Positions 36,224 to 45,977 of a DNA stretch of 64,000 nt are shown here, in pieces. This stretch comes from Allomyces arbusculus. Its lineage: Eukaryota > Blastocladiomycota > Blastocladiomycetes > Blastocladiales > Blastocladiaceae. The translations under genes and the position numbers were made by a program. The stretch's first letter is position 1. Each line of letters opens with the position of its first letter. The notes beneath the pieces were generated by a model. It had not been told where the DNA came from and searched no databases. It saw nothing but the letters and a program-made list of their open reading frames with translations. The DNA lies in assembly GCA_027604705.1 (NCBI GenBank), contig JADHYV010000008.1:372001-436000 (forward strand), in the 5' to 3' direction.

Positions 36224-38418
36224 TTATTCGCTCTCTTCCACGCCGCTACCCTTCACACCCACGATAACACAGTTACGAGGGCTCTCGATGTGGTCAAAGA
36301 GCGGGAACAGCATTCCGCGCCATCCCGGCGCCATCTTCGCCGCGCCCTTGTCGCCCCCCGCCGCCGCGTACCCCTGCTCGGCGACCCACAGGTACCGATC
36401 TAAGACAATCAGCGACTCGATAGACTCGGCCATAAGCGCGCGCAGCGTCCACACGAGCGCAATTTCCTTGAACGCGCCCTTGGCCACGCGCACCTTATAA
36501 AATGCCTCAAGCGCATCCACGTCCACCGTGTACACACGCAACTTGGCGACCCACGCAGGCTCCATCTCGCCCTTGCCCGCCGGCCGTCCATGATCTTCAA
36601 TCAGTGCTGCTATCGCGCCCTGCACGTACTCAGAGAACGGGGGCAGTGCGCCGCGCCGCGTCTTGGCAGTGTGTACCGAGACAACGGGCGACTCGCCCGT
36701 CACGTCGTGAATTACGACTTGCAGTAACGCGCGGTAGAGGTGCCGGCGGAACGCTTCCTTGGCGGCGTCGCCCTGCGCGGCCCACCGGCACGTGCTCTGG
36801 CACGCGAGCATGCGCGCAGTCCACCCGAGGTTGATGCCGACCTTGGTTACGACCGACGACATCGGGAACCCGGCCACTTCCGGCTCACTGTTGCAGCACG
36901 CCGCGGACGTCTCATCCACGGGCTCGGCACCGGGCCACACTTTTTTGCGCGACGCGGCGATAATGCGCGTCTTCAGAAACTTGTCGCGCGTGCCGGGCGC
37001 CAGCATGTCTTCGGCAAACTGGTCCTCGATCGCCTCCGACAAATGATTGTAGCAACAACCGCAGTTAATCACGAGCGCGGCTGTCGATTCCATCCACATG
37101 CGCAGCGTAATCGGGGCCAAATCGCCGCAAGTGTCTGTTGGGAAATGAACAAATCAGAAAACGACACAGGCGAACACAAAGGTGTGGGGTGGAAAAAACG
37201 CACGAAGTCCAATCAAACCCCATTTGCCCTTGGCCCAGTCGAGGTCGTCGCCCGTCGCGAGCTCCGGGTCGACGGACGTGTCGCTGGGATCAGCCGCCGC
37301 TGCGCGCAGCTGCTCCTTGCTTGCGCGCACAAGACCGTCAAACGTGTCGTCGGCCGTGACGTGCTTGTTCAGGTAGACGAGCCGGCCCATGTTCGTGAGC
37401 CGCTTGCGGTTGCGCTTCAGCAGCGTTCCGCGCCGGCGAATCGCGCCGGACGTTTGGATTGGGTCAGTATCGACGCCAAGGACGTTGTGCCCATAGTGGA
37501 GGGCCAAAATGGACGACTATGAACGCGATTAGGTCAGTTGATGCGCGCGAGTAAAAACGAGGGCGAGCGCGACGCACCAGGTACCCTTGCCCAGCACCGA
37601 GATCAATTAAATTCTGTACACCGGCCGACTTGGCAATGTGCGAAATGAACGCAGCGAGAATCTCCACCTCGATAATCTTCTTGGGCGTCATGCCAAGAGC
37701 CATGTTCTTGTCGATCTTGATCGGGTCGAGGTCTGACCATGGAGAAATGAACGGTAAGGCGACCATCCTCAGTCTTGTGAGCGTTTGGACTGCTGAAATG
37801 ACACAAACCAAACGATTTAGGCGAGCGGGGCAGACCAATCGTGAGCGCCTGCTTGATAAACGCCATGAGGTCGGCGGGCCACACGGACTAGCGGTTTAAA
37901 TAAGGTCGTCAGAGACTCAGCGCTGCTGAGTCGCATGAAAACGCAAATCAACGGATGCGGATGCGAACCTGCAGCTCGGCAAACTTGTTCGGCGAATTCG
38001 ATGCCAAATGAATGACATGGTCCAGGAATAAATCATCGTCGACGGTCGGGTCCGCGACCAGGTCGCGCCAGTGCGCAGGGCAAATGGCCTCGAACGTCTT
38101 TTCGACGAAGAAGTCAACAGCACTGCATGGTAACAAAGTGACCAGCTGATCAGCCCGGGATCATGCTCCCCCACCGCCGTTTACGGCGCGGAGCAGGTTG
38201 CTGATCATCTCATGGTCGTGACCAAAGGCGTACTGGAAGTTGAAGAATTTGCTGTATTTGCGAATGAAATCGGCCAGCCCCAGCGCGTAGCGCTCCATGT
38301 CGTCTCGTGTCGCCAAACCCTCAGGGCCGCTGCAATACTCGGCGGGCAAATCAACCTCGGGCCTCATAGTTTTCGCCATGCTGCGATCAGTGAGAGTTGC
38401 AGAAAGGCAGTCGAGCAA
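36224..38418 (-). CDS. METTL25-like methyltransferase
   Basis: Predicted SAM-dependent methyltransferase of the METTL25/RRNAD1 type. The 5' exon encodes MRPEVDLPAEYCSGPEGLAT and IRKYSKFFNFQYAFGHDHEM. The next gives VDFFVEKTFEAICPAHWRDL. Then come KNMALGMTPKKIIEVEILAA and LIDLGAGQGYL, the SAM-binding loop. A later exon gives LALHYGHNVLGVDTDPIQTS and ANLTRRLT-type basic sequence (RRRGTLLKRNRKRLTNM). The last exon carries APITLRMWMESTAALVINCG and CCYNHLSE, the METTL25 NxGCCYxxLSE hallmark, then the C-terminal domain ending VKGSGVEESE. Introns were placed by eye; the first may be only about 39 nt. The start is either 38418 or the in-frame Met at 38379. Confidence 0.82.
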
Positions 38419-39223
38419 CGATGCACCAAGAACTGAACGTCGTCGTTACGTATCACCAGTGGCGTTGCCAGCAACGCCGACCCTGGCGACCAACGGATGG
38501 ACACTGCAGTGGCCACTGACCAATGAAACCTAACCTCAATTATTGGCCAAGTCACTCACACGTGCCATTGTCGCTCAGGAGTTGGCAGCCAGAGCCGTTC
38601 GGTTCCCTCTTCGTCCATACGCAACTCGACCAGAGGTTTGTGCAACCCACGCGCGCAGCCAACGACGACCACCGTTCCCACGGCCACCCCCACATGTGGA
38701 CTCCGCAACCGCACCGCTGCCACCGGACTACGCTCGCGAACGACGCCCGCAGCGAATTCGCCCGCTCGCCTTATCGTTGCGCCATTTCTCGCGACCAAAC
38801 CGCCACGCCGTGACCCCTGGCCACGCTGGTCCATCCGTTGCCGATTCGACGAAGTCGCCGTCGAGATCTCGACTGGCCCTCACATTCTCCGGAATGTCGC
38901 TCCACGCTTCCTGGTGAATTCAGGTTTGCGCTGGCCAGGGGTTATGCTCTCGGTTTGGCGCGAGCGAATAACGGCGAGCTGCGTCTGCCAGTGGAACCTT
39001 TGATTGTGAATTTCAGCTCGTTCGCATGCTGGGGGGCTCGCTTGCAGCTATTTGGCGCAACATGCGAATTTGGGGGCGGTTCGCGAGCGGCCGGGGGCGT
39101 TTGGCGGCCGTGGTGGTCATCGTTTGGATCTCGTTCGTCTTGCGACCGTGCCAGCGTTAATTTCCTCTATTAACCCGTTTTCTGGCCGTTCCTTGCAGCC
39201 TTGTGTGCGAAACTTCCTTCAAA
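38419..39223. other. Divergent intergenic/promoter region
   Basis: About 800 bp between the METTL25-like gene and RPL29. A TTCCTTGCAG just before the RPL29 ATG could be the 3' end of a leader intron. No other gene is seen. Confidence 0.4.
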
Positions 39224-39495
39224 ATGGCCAAGTCGAAGAACCACACCGCGCACAACCAGAACAAGAAGGCGCACCGCAACGGCATCAAGAAGGTTCGCCA
39301 TTTTTTTCTGGCTGGCTCTCGTGTCAAGGCGCTCGTACGATGCCCGCCCCAACTGACCGACGTTATTGTTATCGAATGCAGGTGCAGACGCAGCGTTACC
39401 GCTCGAACAAGGGTGTTGACCCCAAGTTCCTGCGCAACCAGCGTTTTGCCCGCGCCGGCACGCTCGCCGCCAACAAGGCCCGCATGCAGGAGTAA
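39224..39495 (+). CDS. RPL29: 60S ribosomal protein L29 (eL29)
   Basis: Small basic protein of the large ribosomal subunit. Exon 1 (39224-39292) reads [20 protein letters not shown] then IKK; exon 2 continues [20 protein letters not shown], then [15 protein letters not shown]. This is the complete eL29 signature (SKNHT.HNQ...HRNGIKK...[13 protein letters not shown]). With the acceptor after 39381 the product is 60 aa. A second AG six bases downstream (after 39387) would drop Val-Gln and fits the family slightly better, so the acceptor is a tandem site. Confidence 0.96.
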
Positions 39496-39840
39496 GGTTC
39501 CATGCTCTTGATTGTGCGCACGTCGTCTTGACCAACACAGTTGTGAGTTTCGTCTGAAAAACCGTCCATTTTTCGTGTTCTGCACGCACGCGGTCAGGAA
39601 GAAAGCAGAACAGCGCCAAAACGAACGTGAATGACCAAAAACAGCACCAGGATAATGTTTGTCCGAAGAATATGCGATTGAGAAGTGGGCAGGGCAGGAT
39701 ATGAAATAATTTGCTCCTTGTGTGAGGGCAGCATCACAGCCAAGGATGCCAATTATACCCTCTGCCACGCGCGCTTGGATCCTGCCACCTGTGACCTGAC
39801 AGCCCACACACACACGCTAATTCAAGTTGCACGCGGTTAA
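39496..39840. other. Spacer with normal base composition before the CpG-free island
   Basis: RPL29 3' flank. CpG dinucleotides are still frequent here (for example around 39580-39625 and 39760-39835), so it marks the left edge of the island that follows. No gene is seen. Confidence 0.45.
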
Positions 39841-42445
39841 ATAGATTCCAACAAATCAATTGTGCCCTGAACCACGACTGGCTCCAGGGCATGCTGTTGT
39901 GGGACACAGAGATGGCTTCAAGGGCAGGCTGCCAACACAAATAAGCAGAGGATAAGGGTGGGGGAGCCTTGGCTCAGCAAGAGACACAGGGTGTCCTGTT
40001 GCTTCACTGCAAGGCTAGCAGTGCACAAGTGGCCTGGAGGCAGGAGCAACCAAAATGGGATGCCAAAAATAGCTCACCTGTACCTACCCATTGACCTGTT
40101 GCAAAAGTTTCCAGGTCCATTGACCAACAATGCAGTCTGTCTTGCTCATTTCATGCAATGGCCTGGATTTTGTAATTGTGCTCAAAGTGATGTGCCAACT
40201 GGAGAAGAACAAAAATAGTGCCCACATACCTGCTCACAGAGTGGATAGCTGTTGTGTGCACAGAACCAAAGTGGATGGCATGTGTTGCACATTCTCAAAA
40301 AAGCCAGGCAAATGTGCATATTGACAATGACAAGTGAGATGCTCTGAGTGATGGGCAGAACACATTAGCAGGCGGTTCTCTTTTAATGGGGCAGAGCAGG
40401 TGGCACTTTGTGTCCAACTTCAACTCCAACAATATAGACAACCAATGTGCACTCAACTGGTAGACAACAAAACACAAAACAGAACAGACCTGAGCAACAA
40501 GGGAAAAGCATGTCAGTGGGCAGTTTTCCAGTGGGGCAGGGTAGCCAGCACAATAAGCACCCACTAGCAGGCCCACCAGCCTGTTGAACCCACTCCACAA
40601 CACAACTGCCATCACTCAGGGATACAACACAAATTAAAGCAGAGGAGCAGTAACCATATGGGTGATGTACCCACCAGCAACAGTGGTAGCCACAAGCCAA
40701 TTCTGCACACCAATAGTTGCATGAGTGACAGTTACATTTTGGATGGCAGCCCACCACTCAAAACTTTGAGCATAGACTGAGCACAGGAGCATGACAGAGT
40801 CAGCAGCATGGTCTGTGTCAGCAGCTATGACTTGGTCAGGGGGAGAGGTCAGACATGGCTGACAGCTTGCCATCATGTGCATAACCATGATTGCACATTT
40901 TTGGAGCTGGTTGATGCTGTCACAGTCATGGTGGGATATGAAGAATAGCAGTGGAAGGGGAAGGCCAATGTGCATGGTGGCACACACCAACAGTAGTGGC
41001 ACCTGACAAGGAGATGATTGTTGGCTGCTGGGAAAGGGCAGCAAACTGCTGCCTGGGAACTTGTAATAATCAAACTGGATAGAAGTGCAGCAGGTGGTGT
41101 ATATGAAGGTGAGAAAGGGTGTGGTGTCTCCAGAGAGAGAACAGTGGATCTGGGTTTGAACCAATGCCCTCAGCTCAGTGGCTTTGCATCAACAAACAGC
41201 CACTATCCACACAAGGCATTGCTTGCTAATTCCAAAACCTCTGTTGAGCACTGAGGGAGCATTCAGTAATGCCATTTGACTGGGGCCCTGCAACATAATT
41301 TTTTGCAAGTGAGTGAATGGGGACCTGGGCCCTCAGAAAGATATCCAGGGCCACATGGCAGGAATAACTGCTCCATATGGTGGACTGAAAAGAGCAGCTG
41401 GAGCCTCACTCAATTGAGTTCCATGAGGGCCAGCTTACTGTCATGGTTTTCAATTACCCAATATGGGCTGAGACACATCTACACAGTCTTTCTCTCAACT
41501 GCAATGTCTTATTAAGATCATTGTTCCAAATGAGCACCAAGCTGCCAGGTTGACTTGAGTGGTCATCAACTGTCAGCAGGTCAGTTATGGTCACACATGC
41601 ATGAGTTGCCAACCTTAGCCAATGCCTTGTTGATGTGCAACAGAACAAGTGTAAAGCCTGTATATGAACATGCAAAAGATATTCATTCTCCACTGGATAT
41701 GCATATGCAAGTCCTTTGTAGTTAGCCAACTAATGGTTAACAGACAATGCACACTCACACCTCTGCACCAAGTAGAACAGTGTGTGACCCATACTGCACC
41801 AGACCATTGCTCAATTGGCTATGACAGCAAGCAGCAACATGTCTGGCCATGTCTTCTGTCTGCTTGTGGATCTTGGCCAGCAACCATGTAAATACATGAC
41901 TGCATTCAACCATTCTATGCACAGGTGTATGCAACAGTTAGGATCAGCTTGGGACCCTATTTCTTGACACAGTCCTACACCTCCTGCATCCTAACTGTGG
42001 TATGGTCAGTGACTATGATTGTCAAGGCTTATGACAGTGAAAAGGCTCATTCAGGAACTTGATCATGCTGTGCACCTTGGTGTCCAGGATGACAACAGTC
42101 TCAAAGAATCCTGTGAATGTTCACCATGTGTCAAGATTGTGCAGCTTGCCACTTGCAAGTGGCAAGTGGCATGGCCATGTGGTCAGTTGAGGTAAGGGAC
42201 ATGGGCCCATTCATGGTGGACAACTGGGGGACAGGTCATCACAGCTTGAGGCCATCCCAGGCACACACACTCCAGGTACTGTGTTGTAAGATGCATCACC
42301 TGCACTGACTGTCAATGTGCACACCATAGAGAAGGTCAAGCATGTCAAACTGTCCACAGCCAAACTTGAAATCGCATTGCTTGTGCCAGGCATCAACATG
42401 CACAGGGTGCACAATGTGGTTGATGACATGCTCACAACCAACCAT
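39841..42445. mobile_element. CpG-depleted repeat island, probable transposon fossil
   Basis: About 2.6 kb in which CpG is nearly absent: I find one near 39875, one near 40372, then none until about 42373, whereas flanking DNA has CpG in almost every line. TpG and CpA are correspondingly abundant. GC is visibly lower than in the genes around it. No intact gene is present on either strand; open frames are short and of odd composition (rich in Cys, His, Met, Trp). This is the pattern left when a methylated repeat loses CpG by deamination. I read it as an old, heavily broken transposable element. Terminal repeats and the family could not be identified, although fragments could fit a retroelement. 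Confidence 0.7.
42148..42163. repeat. 16-bp perfect palindrome inside the island
   Basis: GCCACTTGCAAGTGGC is a perfect inverted repeat without loop, followed at once by a further AAGTGGC. It may be a remnant of an element's structure. Confidence 0.8.
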
Positions 42446-42612
42446 CAGACCCAGCGTCACATTGGCGTGAAATGGAAAGAGTGTGTGTGGGCTGACAGGT
42501 CACATGTGGCGAGATCTAAGCGCGCGACGCCTGTGCGTGGCAAGGGAAAATCGCCTGGGAACATGAAGGTTGTGTGCTTTGTCAGGGGTGGTGACTTGCA
42601 TGAGGAATAACG

Positions 42613-42624
42613 CTTGTGCACAAG
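42613..42624. repeat. 12-bp palindrome at the right flank of the island
   Basis: CTTGTGCACAAG reads the same on both strands and directly abuts the 40-bp tandem duplication. Confidence 0.8.
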
Positions 42625-42702
42625 CTAGCTCCTGAACGAATCTTGAAGCCGAACGCTGAGAGAGCTAGCTCCTGAGCGATCTTAAAGCCGATCGCTGAGA
42701 GC
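42624..42702. repeat. Two diverged copies of a ~40-bp tandem repeat
   Basis: Copy 1 (42624-42663) and copy 2 (42664-42702) both begin GCTAGCTCCTGA and end CGCTGAGAG. They differ at a handful of positions and by one base in length. They lie between the CpG-free island and the eIF1A gene. Confidence 0.9.
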
Positions 42703-42797
42703 GCTGAGCTGGAGGTGGCAAAAACCATCGATGGGACGGGAAGGGCAGGCGTGCGAGGGAACCAACGCTTGTATCCAAATAGGTCGGACACCGACGC

Positions 42798-43561
42798 TTA
42801 GATCTGCGCGGCACGGAGAAAACAACGACGCAAGGACGTCAGCAAACCGAGTCCGTGATTGTCCACTGCCGTCATGCAGACCGAACCGTCGTACCTCATC
42901 GACATCGAACTCAAAGTCGACGCCGTCACCCTCCTCGGGCGCAAACGTGTCCGTCTCGTTGATCTTGGTCGTGTCGGGCAGCTCGCCGTGCTGCTTGAGC
43001 GCGCGCGCCTCGTCGGCCGAGAACTTGTGGATCACGTCGCACTTTTCGTCTTCGAATTCGCGCAGGCCGACCAGGATAATGTCGCCCTGGTTGATCCACA
43101 CCTTTTTGCGCATCTTACCGCGGATCGTCGCGAGGCGCTTGGTGTTGTCAAAGCACTGCGCCTCGAGACGGCCGTTGCCGAGCATCTTGACGACCTGCGC
43201 GTACTCTATGAACAGCGGGGGATGCGCTGTCAACGTCCGTTCAAGAACGAGTCCACAAGCGCCGACTTGGGCCGCTGCAGAGAGGTACGGTCGGTCGGTC
43301 GCTGTCATTTGCGGCTATGAGGCTCTCGCGAACGCCTTTTCGTGCAACTCGCGCCCACCTCCGACGACCGCGCATACTCTAGCCCCGCTGCCGACACTGC
43401 GGCCGTCGCCGTCTTTGCCGCGTCCCCGTAAAGAATTTCCGAGGGCCGAAATGACAAGTACCCTGGCCGTCCTCCTTGAACATCAGCTCGCGCTTGACAC
43501 CGTCATCGTCGTTCTTTCCCCTACGGCGCGTCTTGCCGCCCTTGCCCTTGTTCTTCGGCAT
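42798..43561 (-). CDS. TIF11: Translation initiation factor eIF1A
   Basis: OB-fold factor that promotes scanning and Met-tRNAi loading on the 40S subunit. Exon 1 (43462-43561): [20 protein letters not shown] then [12 protein letters not shown]. Exon 2 (42895-43205): [60 protein letters not shown] and [20 protein letters not shown]. Exon 3 (42798-42803) is a single Ile codon plus the stop, after a 91-nt intron (42804-42894), ending the protein DVDEI as expected for the family's DxDDI tail. Total 138 aa, the normal length. Confidence 0.95.
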
Positions 43562-44225
43562 GTTTGCTGGTAGTGGCGCTGAGCTGGAGCGCGGTTGGAC
43601 GTCGTGCGTGCAGCGGTGCCGGTCGACGGGTCCTCCAGTTGGCTTTGCGTATGGCTGGCCAGGGCCGCGTCAGTCGGGTGGTGTTTCGCTCCCCATGTCG
43701 TTGTCACGTGGACCATTGGCACTCGGTCGGATATGCGTCAACCCCGACTTTTTTTGTCTGCTTCCTCCTCTGCTCTCGTCCTCCACGGCTTTGAAGTGAA
43801 CCACAGATCACCTCGATCAAGAGGAATACTGGTGGAGAAAAGAAAATAACAGCCTGTATCGACATTGCGATCGAGAAATTCCGTCGTTTTTGAATTGGAG
43901 TTGGGTATTTGCAGAGAGAGGAAAAGCCGGCAAGAAGGCAGGCGCGGCGCTCGGCAAGCGCTCGAGAAAAACAGATCAACAAAATGGACTGGCGCTCTTC
44001 GATCAAAGCGCGCAACGACAGCAGCGGTGCTGCTCGACGACGAGAAGCTCCGGAGTGGGTGGTGGTGCTCCAAACGCGCCGGTTGGTACGTCGGTGTACC
44101 GACTGCGGGCCGAAGGGAGGCCGATGAATCTCTTCTTCATCATCTTGGACGTGCACGCGCCCGCGACGTGACCGGAAATGCGGAACGCGGCTCCACGTTT
44201 TGGCCATGCACCGTCGCCGACGCGC
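43562..44225. other. Intergenic region
   Basis: Tandem gap between the eIF1A start and the NIPSNAP stop. Open frames are short and unrecognised; it should contain the eIF1A promoter. Confidence 0.4.
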
Positions 44226-45355
44226 TCAGAACAACCGGCGCATAATATTGGTTGTGTGCTGCGTGACGAGCGGCACCGTATGCCAGACCGTATCTGACCA
44301 GCCCTTGACCTGCCACGCCTGTTCGCGCGCCTCCTTGCGTTCCTGCATGTTCTGGTAGTACCACAAGTGGTGCACCGTGTTGAGCTTGCCAATCTGCGAG
44401 AACCAGGCGCCGATCGGATGGCAGTGCTGCCGGCGCGCCTCGACCCCCTTGGACCAATGGTGGGCCCACTCGAGCATGGCGCCCGGCTTGATCGTGTAGG
44501 ACCGCAGCTCGTAAATCCCGTCGTCGTGAATCGGAACCGGGTTCCAAAAATTGAATTCGCGGCACAGGTGATTCGTACGGTACTGGATTGTGCCGCGCAA
44601 TTTGCGCTCAAGGTCGCGCGCGCGGTCGTCTTGGCTCGCCTTGGTCATTTCGTAGACGCTTGGGTCGCGGTAGCTCGTCATGTGCACTGTGATTTCGCAG
44701 AAGGAATGGGCGCGTCAGCTTTCCCATCTGCGACACGAGATGCGCGCGATGGCAACGCGCAAACAACAGCGTACCGGCCGTGTCCTGCTCGCCAATCTGG
44801 ATCATGAAGCTGCCAATGTGCGAAATGGGCGCCTTGCTGTCGCCTGACGACTCCTCGAGCGACTTGTAGAGCTCGGTGCTACAGAAACACGCGCGCGTGT
44901 GATTCTTGTCAGCTCCAAAAGCGTCCGGTGAGCCATTCAGACGCACTCGACCGCGCGACGCCATCAATCAACGCAAGCAATTCGCAGCGATCGGTATTTA
45001 CCTGTATCCAATGTAATCCTCGAGCGCGTCCGGCTTGACGTGGTGGACTAGTTGAAACGACGTCGTCAGCGCTCCGCGATCTCGCAACGCGCAGGAGCAA
45101 AGAACGCGCACATTGCAGCTCCATGACGCTCTCATCGCGCGCGAGCAGCTTCGAGTGCGCCTGGTCGACCTTGGTCAGCGCTTCCTGGTTGCCGTAAATC
45201 AGATTGCCGAGCTTGCCCGAGAGCTTGGGGCCTGACGCGCTCGTGGTCGTGGGCGTGCTGGGCGACGCGGCGAGTGCTGTCGTGGAAAGCGCAGCGCGGC
45301 GTGCGGCCGCAGCCATAGCCGAGATCGATGGTCCAAAGCGGGCAAGCGGTTGCAT
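44226..45355 (-). CDS. NIPSNAP family mitochondrial protein
   Basis: NIPSNAP proteins are mitochondrial ferredoxin-like-fold proteins; in animals NIPSNAP1/2 act in mitophagy signalling. The first exon (from 45355, MQPLARFGPSISAMAAAARR) is a targeting sequence followed by KLSGKLGNLIYGNQEALTKV and QAHSKLLARDESVMEL. Middle exons add VKPDALEDYIGY-type sequence, LYKSLEESSGDSKAPISHIG and SFMIQIGEQDTAGTLL. The last exon gives MHMTSYRDPSVYEMTK, IHDDGIYELRSYTIKPGAML, EWAHHWSKGVEAR, then GAWFSQIGKLNTVHHLWYY and the end VTQHTTNIMRRLF. The YELRSYTIKPG and IGxLNxVxHLW motifs are diagnostic. Internal exon edges are approximate. Confidence 0.92.
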
Positions 45356-45977
45356 CCTTGTGATGTCGGTGTGCGTGGGTTGGTTCAGGTCAGAGTTGGT
45401 CCAAAGAGGAGGGGCTGAGGGGGTCGAGCGCGAGCAGTGGGGACCGGGGGAGCGCAAGCGTTTTATAGGTGCAAGGGCCGAGGACGCGTGGGCCCCTTTC
45501 TTGGTCGGTCAGCGCTCAGGGCAAATCAGGAACGACGCGGAGCACTCGCCGCCAAATCGAACAGAAAGCGCCAGGTCAACAGCGCACAGAAGGGCTGTGT
45601 GGACGCCATGTTGGGGGACCCGACGGGCATGCCCATGGACCGACGCGAACGCGTTTCCGCACGCAAAAGACCGGCAGCACGGCACGCGACCCCCGTGATG
45701 TGGGTTGCACCAAGCGATTGTCGCGATTTGGCGGGTTGCTGTTCATGGCCATGCCAAGTGATGCAGGAAAGCGAGGCGAAGGGAGCGCGACCGTGCGAGC
45801 TGACGAACGACGCGGTCGCGTGACTGGGGCCTCCTTTTCGCCCTTCCTCGTCGCGGCCGCGCCCGACCACGTAACCGGTACCTCCCTCGTCATGGTCGCC
45901 ACTCTTCCCCGCGCGCGCACACCCAGCGTTTCCACAGCGGCACGCACCGGAACCGCCACCGACCGACCGGCATGATA
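45356..45977. other. Intergenic region
   Basis: Between the NIPSNAP start and the in-frame stop of the Rpn6 gene. No gene is recognised; the NIPSNAP promoter should lie at its left end. Confidence 0.35.

Noticed and set aside
39841-42445. Open frames inside the CpG-free island as genes
   Set aside because: They are short, lack codon bias and families, and the mutation pattern marks decayed repeat DNA.
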